A DNA stretch of 7,245 bases from Nitrospirota bacterium (GCA_004298625.1 SCSY01000007.1:1-7245), one strand, 5' to 3'; positions 1 through 6,195 are shown, counted from the first letter of the stretch. Made by a program: numbers and translations. Notes: generated by a model not told the origin, from the letters alone.

Positions 1-1
1 A

Positions 2-67
2 GGATATGTAATGATAAATGAATATCGAATTGTTAGGTTTTTGAGAGATTGGAAACAAAGCACATAA
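2..67 (+). CDS. C-terminal end of an upstream cassette ORF (partial)
   Basis: One reading frame is open from the window edge to a TAA at 65-67 and encodes about 21 residues ending in ...RDWKQST. It is too short to identify. The reason to call it is its position: the stop codon lies inside the ACATAAC box that opens the attC-like element at 62-120, just as the next gene's stop lies inside the next element. Cassette ORFs often end this way. An in-frame ATG at 11 exists, but the gene more likely begins to the left of the window. The alternative is chance open sequence, since 66 nt without a stop is not significant alone. Confidence 0.45.
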   Translation, partial: GYVMINEYRIVRFLRDWKQST

Positions 68-120
68 CAATTTGTTGCACAGGAACGCAAAAAACCGCGC
101 CCCGGAGCAACACGTTAGCT
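62..120 (+). repeat. Integron attC-like recombination site (59 nt)
   Basis: Imperfect inverted repeat with the layout of an integron attC site. The outer arm ACATAAC (62-68) faces GTTAGCT (114-120). The inner arm TGTTGC (73-78) faces GCAACA (107-112), and the stem continues weakly inward (GG at 82-83 with CC at 102-103) after an unpaired A. In attC sites the integrase cuts the folded bottom strand at the GTT core, which here puts the cassette boundary between 114 and 115. The neighbouring stop and start codons fall where a cassette predicts. Seen: the repeats. Inferred: recombination activity. Confidence 0.72.
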
Positions 121-130
121 ACTTAAATAT

Positions 131-775
131 ATGGCGAAATTGATACAACTTATCATTGATAACAAAGAATGGATATTTAGTGGAATAGGTGTTGTAATAA
201 TTGCAGGTATTATCAGAATGATATTCAGCAAGAAAATAAGACATCAGAGTATCAAATCTGGACATTCCTCTACTAATATTCAAGCAGGCGATGGTTCAAC
301 TGTTACTGTATTACCAATTAGTCAAAAAATTAGTAGTCCAACTCATATAACTAACCCCATAAATATTGACAAAAAAGGTGGTGTCATTTACTTAGCACAT
401 ATTAATGAAGGAGATTATCAGGAATTCATATGGGGTGCATCCACAGTTAGAGTAGCCATTGATGAAATTGTTAAAGAAAAGTTTTATTTCTCGAGATTGC
501 TCGGAGAAAAAGAAACTCATGGTGCTATCGTAGATATATCTACTGGCGGAGGATTAGTTTACGGTGGTTCAGACTGCAAAAAAATCGGGGTTAATAAATA
601 TCTGATTCCCTTAAATGAGATGGATGATGAAGAACCATGCTCAGTATATGCGTATCATGTGAGCAAAACTTATTTTGATTTTTTTAGAGTGTATGTTGAT
701 CACATTAATCCACATGGTAGACGAGCAACTTTGAATTTGTTTTTTGCCGATATAAGAAACATTAAAAGTAGCTAA
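131..775 (+). CDS. Cassette-borne membrane-anchored protein of unknown function
   Basis: A 214-residue protein I do not recognise. It has a short N-terminal stretch, one strong membrane segment at about residues 14-32 (WIFSGIGVVIIAGIIRMIF), and then a basic KKIRH patch. By the positive-inside rule this suggests an N-out, C-in anchor with a cytoplasmic body. Residues 43-53 read SGHSSTNIQAG, a polar linker resembling NST-NIQAG stretches I recall after membrane anchors in other orphan bacterial proteins. The rest (about 85-210) looks like a compact alpha/beta domain, rich in aromatic residues near its end. There is no signal peptidase site and no catalytic motif I can name. The ATG lies about 16 nt after the cassette boundary with no Shine-Dalgarno, common in cassettes; the stop is inside the next attC. 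The gene is visibly more AT-rich than glnS, which suggests horizontal origin. Confidence 0.8.
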   Translation: MAKLIQLIIDNKEWIFSGIGVVIIAGIIRMIFSKKIRHQSIKSGHSSTNIQAGDGSTVTVLPISQKISSPTHITNPINIDKKGGVIYLAHINEGDYQEFIWGASTVRVAIDEIVKEKFYFSRLLGEKETHGAIVDISTGGGLVYGGSDCKKIGVNKYLIPLNEMDDEEPCSVYAYHVSKTYFDFFRVYVDHINPHGRRATLNLFFADIRNIKSS

Positions 776-904
776 CAACGCACTGCAGTGAAATCGAACC
801 ACACGGCGCTTTTGGGGCAGGTTAGAGTTTGAAGTTTGCAAATCGGTTTTATTGCTATTTTGAAGTTATTCAATGGTTTGCGCCCCTGAGCATAGTCGTT
901 ATGG
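770..904 (+). repeat. Second integron attC-like site (about 135 nt)
   Basis: It opens with AGCTAAC (770-776), containing the stop codon of the preceding gene, and closes with GTTATGG (898-904). The block before the core, GCGCCCC-T-GAGCA (880-892), matches 12 of 13 bases of the same block in the first element (97-109). The left ends also agree (TAACAA, then GCA). Internal stems are possible: GGCGC (797-801 region) with GCGCC (880-884), and GGGGC near 814-818 with GCCCC. The stem is less perfect than in the first site, and this length is at the long end for attC. A GTTAGAG at 821-827 could close a shorter 58-nt version, but its inner arms pair poorly. It defines a cassette of about 115-898. Confidence 0.58.
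781..790. repeat. Perfect 10-bp palindrome inside the second attC-like site
   Basis: CACTGCAGTG is its own reverse complement. It lies in the left arm of the second attC-like element, where the inner (L'') box should be. It could form a competing small hairpin or be chance. Confidence 0.4.
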
Positions 905-917
905 GACAAAAACCCTC

Positions 918-947
918 TTGACTCTCTACTTGTAATTACATTATAAT
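918..947 (+). promoter_or_regulatory. Promoter of the mazEF-type pair
   Basis: TTGACT (918-923, five of six bases of the sigma-70 -35 consensus) is followed after 18 nt by a perfect TATAAT (942-947). Transcription would start near 954, about 24 nt before the antitoxin ATG. It lies just after the attC-like site, so the pair does not depend on an integron promoter. Confidence 0.75.
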
Positions 948-950
948 TAC
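932..950. promoter_or_regulatory. Candidate operator: inverted repeat over the -10
   Basis: GTAATTA (932-938) and TAATTAC (944-950) are perfect 7-bp inverted arms separated by 5 nt, and the right arm overlaps the TATAAT at 942-947. Antitoxins of the MazE/AbrB type, alone or with their toxin, repress their own operon by binding palindromes at the promoter. This is the natural candidate site here. The arms are AT-rich, so chance is not excluded. Confidence 0.5.
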
Positions 951-977
951 TTGAATGACTTTTAATGAGGTGGCGTT

Positions 978-1226
978 ATGAAAGCAAGCATTATCTCTAT
1001 AGGCAACTCTAAAGGAATAAGGATTCCCAAATCCATTTTAGACCAGTGCAAGTTCAATAAAGAGGCTGAACTTGAAGTGCAAGACCATAAACTGATCATA
1101 AAACCCGTTAGAAAAAAGGCACGGGTAGGATGGGATAAGGCATTCAAGCTGATGCATGACAGAAAAGAAGATGTCCTGCTTATGAATGACGCCCTGGATA
1201 TCGAGATGAAAAACTGGGAGTGGTGA
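978..1226 (+). CDS. mazE: MazE/PemI-type antitoxin (AbrB-fold)
   Basis: An 82-residue protein whose first about 46 residues form a SpoVT/AbrB swapped-hairpin DNA-binding domain. It is recognised by the IGNSKGIRIPKSIL segment (residues 7-20) and the following EAELEV and KLIIKPV strands. The tail (about 47-82), acidic and tryptophan-rich toward its end (...DIEMKNWEW), is where MazE-type antitoxins bind and neutralise the toxin. GAGG (967-970) sits 7 nt before the ATG as ribosome binding site. The toxin gene follows after one nucleotide, so the two are co-translated. Family role: binds and neutralises the toxin, is degraded faster than it, and represses the operon. No defect is visible. Confidence 0.88.
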   Translation: MKASIISIGNSKGIRIPKSILDQCKFNKEAELEVQDHKLIIKPVRKKARVGWDKAFKLMHDRKEDVLLMNDALDIEMKNWEW

Positions 1227-1227
1227 A

Positions 1228-1542
1228 ATGCAGTATGAAGTCTATCTCATTAATTTAGACCCGACAATCGGCCACGAAATTAAAAAGACCCGCCCCTGCC
1301 TCATCATATCTCCTGATGAAATGAATGATAATCTTCAGACCGTTATTGTCGCTCCGATGACAACAAAATCACACGACTATCCGACAAGGGTTAGTGTAGA
1401 TTTTCAGAATAAAACAGGCTGGATTGTCCTCGATCAGATACGCACGCTTGACAAGAAACGCCTTATCAAACGGCTCGGCACGATAGACAGGAAAACTTTG
1501 CATCTGGTTAAATCAACGATAAAGGAAATGCTTGTTGATTAG
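1228..1542 (+). CDS. mazF: MazF/PemK-type endoribonuclease toxin
   Basis: A 104-residue protein, close to the usual MazF length. It has the N-terminal strand EVYLINLDP, then IGHEIKKTRP with the conserved arginine (R22), the LIISPDEMN strand, and PMTTKS with the conserved threonine (T45/T46). Those arginine and threonine positions match the catalytic pair of MazF enzymes. The TGWIVLDQIRTLD strand and a C-terminal helix also fit the fold. Family role: sequence-specific cleavage of single-stranded RNA when free of antitoxin; the recognition sequence cannot be read from the protein. GGGAG near the end of the antitoxin gene lies 7 nt before the ATG and can serve as its ribosome site. All key residues are present, so it is probably active. 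No attC follows it. Confidence 0.9.
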   Translation: MQYEVYLINLDPTIGHEIKKTRPCLIISPDEMNDNLQTVIVAPMTTKSHDYPTRVSVDFQNKTGWIVLDQIRTLDKKRLIKRLGTIDRKTLHLVKSTIKEMLVD

Positions 1543-1550
1543 CTTCATTT

Positions 1551-1584
1551 TTTAATAATAAATCACGCCTTACGTCTTATTAAA
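1551..1584. repeat. AT-only inverted repeat after mazF
   Basis: TTTAATAA (1551-1558) and TTATTAAA (1577-1584) are perfect 8-bp inverted arms with an 18-nt loop, in the short gap between mazF and glnS. With no G-C pairs and no U-run after the second arm, it is a poor intrinsic terminator. It may be a weak 3' structure, a protein site or chance. Confidence 0.3.
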
Positions 1585-1595
1585 TCAGCATGATG

Positions 1596-1604
1596 TGTTA
1601 AAAT
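1596..1604 (+). promoter_or_regulatory. Candidate extended -10 promoter for glnS
   Basis: TGT followed by TAAAAT (1599-1604) fits an extended -10 (TGn plus hexamer, five of six bases). No good -35 lies at the right distance; CTTATT at 1576-1581 is weak. Transcription would start near 1610-1612, two to four nucleotides before the glnS ATG at 1614. Confidence 0.4.
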
Positions 1605-1613
1605 AACTCCTAA

Positions 1614-3305
1614 ATGAATATGGAAGAAAAAGAAAAACCGTCTGATTTTATACGCGAGATAATCAGGGAAGACCTGAAGAACAGGAAATTCGACAGCCGC
1701 GTGCACACGCGCTTCCCTCCGGAGCCTAACGGCTATCTCCATATCGGCCACGCTAAATCCATCTGCCTCAATTTCGGCGCGGCAGAGGAATTCAAGGGCC
1801 TCTGCAACATGCGCTTTGACGACACTAACCCCACAAAAGAGGAAGTCGAATACGTCGAATCAATAAAAGAGGATGTAAGGTGGATTGGATTTGACTGGCA
1901 GGAAAGGGAATACTACGCCTCGGACTATTTTGAAAAGATGTACGGGTATGCCGTCGAATTAATAAAAAAAGGCAAGGCGTATGTCTGCGACCTCAGCGCT
2001 GACGAGATAAGGGAATACAGGGGGACTCTCACCGCCTCCGGTAAAGAGAGTCCGTATAGAAACCGTACCGTCGAAGAAAATCTCAGCCTTTTCGAAAAAA
2101 TGAAAATAGGAGAGTTCCCTGACGGCTCGCGCACGCTTCGCGCAAAGATAGACATGAGTTCAGGGAACATAAACATGCGCGACCCAGTAATGTTCAGGAT
2201 ACTCCACTCAGAGCATCACAGGACCGGAAACAAGTGGTGCATATACCCGATGTATGATTATGCGCATTGTGTTTCTGATTCAATCGAAGGAATAACGCAT
2301 TCTATCTGCACGCTCGAATTTGAGGACCATCGCCCTTTATACGACTGGTTCCTCAATGAGCTTGGCGTTTATCATCCTCAGCAGATAGAATTCGCCCGTC
2401 TCAATCTCAGCTACACGGTCTTGAGCAAGAGAAAGCTTATTCAGCTTGTTCAGGAAGGTCATGTGAATGGATGGGATGATCCGAGGATGCCGACTATATC
2501 TGGAATCAGAAGGCGAGGGTATACTCCGGAATCAATAAGAAACTTCTGCGAGCGCATAGGAGTCGCGAAGAGAGACAGCATGGTTGATATGGCTTTGCTC
2601 GAATACTGCATACGCGAAGACCTGAACAAACAGGCGCAAAGAGTTATGGCGGTGCTGAGGCCTTTAAAGGTTGTAGTAGTAAATTACCCTGAAGGTCAGG
2701 TTGACGAACTTGACGCCATAAACAATCCTGAAGACCCGGGAATGGGAACACGCAAGGTTCCTTTTTCACGCGTCCTCTACATTGAAAAAGATGATTTTCG
2801 CGAACAGCCTCCGAAAGGATTCTTCCGCCTCTCGCCCGGTAAAGAAGTAAGACTGAGGTATGCTTATTACATAACCTGCGTTGATGTGGTTAAGGATAAA
2901 AATACAGGAGAAGTGACAGAACTTCACTGCACCTATGACCCGGCAACACGCGGAGGCGATTCCCCTGACGGACGCAAGGTCAAATCTACCCTGCACTGGG
3001 TTTCCGCTTCTCATGCAATAAAGGCTGAGGCCCGGCTTTACGATTATCTTTTCACAAAGCCTGTTCCAGGCGAGGAGAGCGGTGATTTTAAGACAGACCT
3101 TAACCCGAAATCACTTGAAGCGCTGAAACAATGCTTTGTTGAACCATCCCTTGTCAATGCAAAATCAGGCGACAGGTTTCAGTTTGAAAGAATGGGTTAT
3201 TTCTGCGCTGACCGCGACTCAACAAAAGAGAAACCGGTATTCAACAGGACAGTTACGCTGCGCGATACATGGGCAAAGATAGAAAAGTTACAGAAAAAAA
3301 GTTAA
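1614..3305 (+). CDS. glnS: Glutaminyl-tRNA synthetase
   Basis: A 563-residue class I aminoacyl-tRNA synthetase that charges tRNA-Gln with glutamine in the cytoplasm (E. coli GlnRS is 554 residues). The Rossmann catalytic domain starts at about residue 28 with RFPPEPNGYLHIGH, the HIGH signature being at 43-46. The KMSKS-type loop reads VLSKRK at 269-274. Family landmarks include the RFDDTNP segment, EYVESIKEDV, GNKWCIYPMYDYAHC, CTLEFEDHRPLYDW and WDDPRMPT. The C-terminal half (about 345-560) holds the two beta-barrels that read the anticodon, ending in EKPVFNRTVTLRDTWAK as in proteobacterial enzymes. The protein is complete. Its presence implies direct Gln-tRNA formation, though GatCAB may also exist. 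Neither ATG at 1614 nor 1620 has a Shine-Dalgarno; 1614 is used as the first ATG. It is convergent with the HD gene, 3 nt apart. Confidence 0.98.
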   Translation: MNMEEKEKPSDFIREIIREDLKNRKFDSRVHTRFPPEPNGYLHIGHAKSICLNFGAAEEFKGLCNMRFDDTNPTKEEVEYVESIKEDVRWIGFDWQEREYYASDYFEKMYGYAVELIKKGKAYVCDLSADEIREYRGTLTASGKESPYRNRTVEENLSLFEKMKIGEFPDGSRTLRAKIDMSSGNINMRDPVMFRILHSEHHRTGNKWCIYPMYDYAHCVSDSIEGITHSICTLEFEDHRPLYDWFLNELGVYHPQQIEFARLNLSYTVLSKRKLIQLVQEGHVNGWDDPRMPTISGIRRRGYTPESIRNFCERIGVAKRDSMVDMALLEYCIREDLNKQAQRVMAVLRPLKVVVVNYPEGQVDELDAINNPEDPGMGTRKVPFSRVLYIEKDDFREQPPKGFFRLSPGKEVRLRYAYYITCVDVVKDKNTGEVTELHCTYDPATRGGDSPDGRKVKSTLHWVSASHAIKAEARLYDYLFTKPVPGEESGDFKTDLNPKSLEALKQCFVEPSLVNAKSGDRFQFERMGYFCADRDSTKEKPVFNRTVTLRDTWAKIEKLQKKS

Positions 3306-3308
3306 TCT

Positions 3309-4511
3309 TCATTGCACGCCGTGGCTGTTTCCTGCAATCATATTTATAAATACCCTCGCAAGCACAGGGTCGAATGATAGGCCGCTTTTTTCATGCATAT
3401 CCTTTAAGGCATTCCCCGGCGTATAAGCAAGCTGCCCGTATATCTTTCCCGATGTGAGCGCATCATAATAATCGGCTATACGTATAATCCTGCTGAAAAT
3501 ATTCGGCATTCTTTTTTTTGAGAGTTCTGGATAACCGGTATTGTCATAGTTCAGATGATGTTCAAAAGAAACGAGCATGGATATAATCGCTGTATCGCTG
3601 AGGTCTTTGGCCCTTGCCAGTATCTTTACGCCATCCACCGGATGTCTTATTATCAATTCTAATTCCCTGGAATTGGATTCCGAGAGCTTGTTTAAAATTG
3701 AGAACGGGATTTCAGCCTTTCCTATATCATGAAAGACCGCAGCCAACCCCAGACTGCTGAGCTGATTCTTGGAGAGTCCGGCTCTCTTGCCGAGCGCGAT
3801 TGAAAGGATAGCGGTATTTATCATGTGGTTATACAGATAATTCTCAAAGTTTTTAAGCGTTGTAAATCCCAAGATATAAGTCTCATCCTTGAGGATGTTA
3901 TCAACTATTGCATGTATAACCCTCTTGACATTTCTTATATTTATGGGTTTTCCCGCCCTTGCGAAATTATCAACTTCCTTAACGGCATAAAGTCCCGTGG
4001 TATACAGCTTTGTTGCGACCGCCCTTGTGTCGCTCATGTCAATAGAACCTTTTTTCTCAAAAAACAGAGGGCCTCCGATAGAAATGCCTTTTGTCATTTT
4101 GCTCTCGAGCAACGACTGTATCTCCGAAGCCTCAACTCCTCCCTTAACGGAATATGCGAGGTATATCAGGTCATCGCTCTGAAGCGGAGCCCGGAATGTA
4201 AGAACGCCTATCTTCCTTCTTTCAAATTCAGCTGCGAGAAACTCAAAGTTTTCAATATCGGACAATGATGACTTTATCCTTGCATCTTCGATAAAAAATG
4301 AGCCCTCGACCATCTTAAGACTAAGCTCTCCTGTTTCGCCTAAAAATGGATCGAGGCTTGAGAGGAGTCTCGCTGCGGCATTTACCATAGCTTCATTTAT
4401 TGAGCCGTGTATGCCTGTCAGCTTTACGAGTATCGAAAGGCGGTTCACTATCAAGCTTCCATATCGGGTAACCATTTCTTTAAATGCATCTATACTTTTT
4501 TTATCTTTCAT
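3309..4511 (-). CDS. HD-GYP-like phosphohydrolase with N-terminal partner domain
   Basis: A soluble 400-residue protein. Residues about 20-150 form an alpha/beta domain related to the N terminus of the upstream HEAT protein (LSLKMVEGSFFIEDARI, then a RRKIGVLTF segment and a DDLIYLAY helix). Residues about 225-390 form an HD-GYP-type domain. It shows NHMINTAILS (H229), FHDIGK (H261, D262), HP (H290), EHH (H318, H319), DNTGYP (323-328) and IADYYDALTS (D347, D350). These supply the usual metal ligands, so phosphodiesterase activity, typically on cyclic-di-GMP, is plausible. The motif usually written HHExxDGxGYP reads HHLNYDNTGYP here, with Leu for Glu and Asn for Gly, so this is a variant. The ATG overlaps the HEAT gene's TGA by 4 bp, and no Shine-Dalgarno is seen, which points to translational coupling. 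Substrate is inference. Confidence 0.85.
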   Translation of the reverse strand: MKDKKSIDAFKEMVTRYGSLIVNRLSILVKLTGIHGSINEAMVNAAARLLSSLDPFLGETGELSLKMVEGSFFIEDARIKSSLSDIENFEFLAAEFERRKIGVLTFRAPLQSDDLIYLAYSVKGGVEASEIQSLLESKMTKGISIGGPLFFEKKGSIDMSDTRAVATKLYTTGLYAVKEVDNFARAGKPINIRNVKRVIHAIVDNILKDETYILGFTTLKNFENYLYNHMINTAILSIALGKRAGLSKNQLSSLGLAAVFHDIGKAEIPFSILNKLSESNSRELELIIRHPVDGVKILARAKDLSDTAIISMLVSFEHHLNYDNTGYPELSKKRMPNIFSRIIRIADYYDALTSGKIYGQLAYTPGNALKDMHEKSGLSFDPVLARVFINMIAGNSHGVQ

Positions 4512-6133
4512 TTGCCGCCAGCTCTTGCAAGCGTCTTTTTACAGACGTCGCTCACAAGCCCCTCTCTTTCATGCGTTCCCTTTTCTACAAGCGCAATAGA
4601 CTCCCTGGTATTTAAAACCCCCAGACCATAAGCAGCGCACGCCCTCAGTTCTTCGGTTTCGGTTCTTCTGAATAAACCTCTTTTCCTGAAAAAATCAGAG
4701 AGTATCGGAAATGCCGCATCCTTGTCGGTTTCAGCCAATGCCTCGAAGAGTTCCCGCTTTTCAGTAAAAGGTCTTTCTTTTAAATCACCGGCCAATATCC
4801 TCTCTTTTATAAATTCAAATAACTCCTTATCGGTAAACTTTCTTAAAGCCCTTAAGGCATTGGTCCTTACACCCGGGTCCTTATCTTTTAATGCGGTCAT
4901 AAGCGGATTCCTTACCTCATGAGAGCCGATGGATTCCAGCGCCCGCACAGCTTCCTTTCTTACCCTGAGTTCGGGATGATGGAGCGCTCCTTCTATATAT
5001 TTTATTGCCGCAGGTTCTTTTATAATGCCGAGTATCATTAAGGTGTTTCTGACAAGATACCATCTGTCATCATATATGCCTTTTTCAAATGCATCTATGG
5101 CCTGCTTCCCTATAGCCGAAAGAATATTACAGAGGTCCCTTCTTCCCTTTCTATCCCCGCATTCTCCTAAAAGATTTAAAAGAGGGGGGATCGCATTTTT
5201 ATTAAGGAGAAGCAAATAGGCCTGAGCGCTCCCGAAATTTTTATCTCCAATAAAGAGTTTCCTGATATTATCTTCACTGCCGGCGCCGTCAATGACATCA
5301 TCAATTATTTCTTTATGCTCAAACGCGCTTTCCGTATCGAGTATCGTCCTCAATCTGCCGATTATTTCCGAGGCTTTCTCAATATCATTTTTAGCGACCA
5401 CAGTGTCTATTATCTTTCCGACATTTCTTGCAAGTTCTTTAAACCCCTCTATGTCTTTTTCAGTCGTCATAAGCTCTAAAAATAACTCAGCCGCCTCAGA
5501 GAGCAGGCCGTCGCCTTCAAGCTCCTGCAGCTCACGGTGAAGAATATTCAATTCATCATTGCTTGCAGGGACCACCTTAAAGTCAAGCGTCGAAGGGGCC
5601 AGGACAATGTTTGCATACGTGGCCCCTAAAGGAGTCCTTTCATCCCCGGCCTCTTCCATAAGAAGCCCATTATCGAGCGGCAATGCCTCCTCAATAAATC
5701 CCTCCGAAACAGAATAACCGATATGTTCCATATTTTTTTCCCATAGAAGCGTTACAACATCATCCTCAAGGTTCTGTTTTTCCGACACTGCCTTGAAAAC
5801 CTCAAGAAAACTTATCAACTCATCCACGGTTATCCCTTTATTAAAACTCAGTTCCCTTATTCCATCTGCAAAGAGCATGAGAGCTATATTATCGGCTCTT
5901 TCCTCGCTATGAAAAACTTCCTTCCCGTTGAATAAGAGTGAAAATTGCTCGACCGTAAGAGAAAGGGAGTCGTTCACGTCAAAAAAAGATTTGAATTTTT
6001 CGAAGAGTTCTGCGGCAAATTTTTGATATACAGGATTATTCGGAAGATATGTCTTAAAAGTCTTGAGGGTTTTTGTCATAGACTTGAAGATTTCGCTTGC
6101 GAGGATTATGTCTTTGTCGTCTACATCATCCAT
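4508..6133 (-). CDS. HEAT-repeat protein, likely signalling scaffold
   Basis: A protein of about 541 residues, with no signal peptide or membrane segment. Numbered from an in-frame GTG at 6148: residues 20-145 form a domain resembling the N terminus of the HD-GYP neighbour (LSLTVEQFSLLFNGKEVF, GIRELSFNKGITVDELISFL, VVTLLWEKNMEHI). Then come an acidic linker (about 150-200), a helical region (about 200-300), and HEAT-type helical repeats (about 312-540). The clearest repeats are AAIKYIEGALHHPELRVRKE and the next one with KDKDPGVRTNALRALRKF. HEAT solenoids bind proteins; no catalytic motif is seen. I chose ATG 6133 because GGAG lies 9 nt before it, while the GTG at 6148 has no ribosome site. 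The gene overlaps the downstream HD gene by ATGA, so the two products are probably made together and may interact. Function is inference. Confidence 0.85.
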   Translation of the reverse strand: MDDVDDKDIILASEIFKSMTKTLKTFKTYLPNNPVYQKFAAELFEKFKSFFDVNDSLSLTVEQFSLLFNGKEVFHSEERADNIALMLFADGIRELSFNKGITVDELISFLEVFKAVSEKQNLEDDVVTLLWEKNMEHIGYSVSEGFIEEALPLDNGLLMEEAGDERTPLGATYANIVLAPSTLDFKVVPASNDELNILHRELQELEGDGLLSEAAELFLELMTTEKDIEGFKELARNVGKIIDTVVAKNDIEKASEIIGRLRTILDTESAFEHKEIIDDVIDGAGSEDNIRKLFIGDKNFGSAQAYLLLLNKNAIPPLLNLLGECGDRKGRRDLCNILSAIGKQAIDAFEKGIYDDRWYLVRNTLMILGIIKEPAAIKYIEGALHHPELRVRKEAVRALESIGSHEVRNPLMTALKDKDPGVRTNALRALRKFTDKELFEFIKERILAGDLKERPFTEKRELFEALAETDKDAAFPILSDFFRKRGLFRRTETEELRACAAYGLGVLNTRESIALVEKGTHEREGLVSDVCKKTLARAGGK

Positions 6134-6150
6134 AGCTTCAATCTCCACAA

Positions 6151-6195
6151 TTGATATGACTTTATAATATTAACACTCAACATGATTAATATCAA
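6151..6195. promoter_or_regulatory. Inverted repeat flanking the HEAT gene promoter
   Basis: TTGATAT (6151-6157) and ATATCAA (6189-6195) are perfect 7-bp inverted arms, 31 nt apart, that bracket the candidate -10. The right arm contains the candidate -35. It could bind a regulator or be a by-product of AT-rich sequence. Confidence 0.3.
6167..6195 (-). promoter_or_regulatory. Candidate promoter of the HEAT/HD gene pair
   Basis: On the minus strand TTGATA (6195-6190, five of six of the -35 consensus) precedes TAATAT (6172-6167, four of six) with 17 nt between. The -35 overlaps the TGA stop of the kinase gene. A start near 6160 would give a leader of about 27 nt before ATG 6133. The region is very AT-rich, which raises the chance of a false match. 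Confidence 0.42.

Noticed and set aside
641..841. 66-codon minus-strand frame across the end of the cassette gene
   Set aside because: It overlaps the cassette gene and the attC-like element, shows no domain and has no convincing ribosome site.
903..915. GGG/CCC mini-hairpin just after the second attC-like site
   Set aside because: Three base pairs with a 7-nt A-rich loop and no T-run are not enough for a terminator.
1543..1613. A third attC-like site after mazF
   Set aside because: No AAC...GTT paired boxes with inner arms are found. The only inverted repeat is AT-only (1551-1584).
3290..3345. Shared terminator between the converging glnS and HD genes
   Set aside because: The two stop codons are 3 nt apart, and I see no GC-rich hairpin with a T-run on either strand there. 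Termination must occur inside the opposing gene or by another means.
3825..4268. 147-codon open frame on the plus strand inside the HD-GYP-like gene
   Set aside because: It lies wholly antisense to a gene with clear HD motifs, has no recognisable domain, and its composition looks like a shadow frame.
6134..6148. GTG at 6148 as the start of the HEAT protein
   Set aside because: No ribosome site precedes it, whereas the ATG at 6133 has GGAG 9 nt upstream. The GTG would add only five residues.
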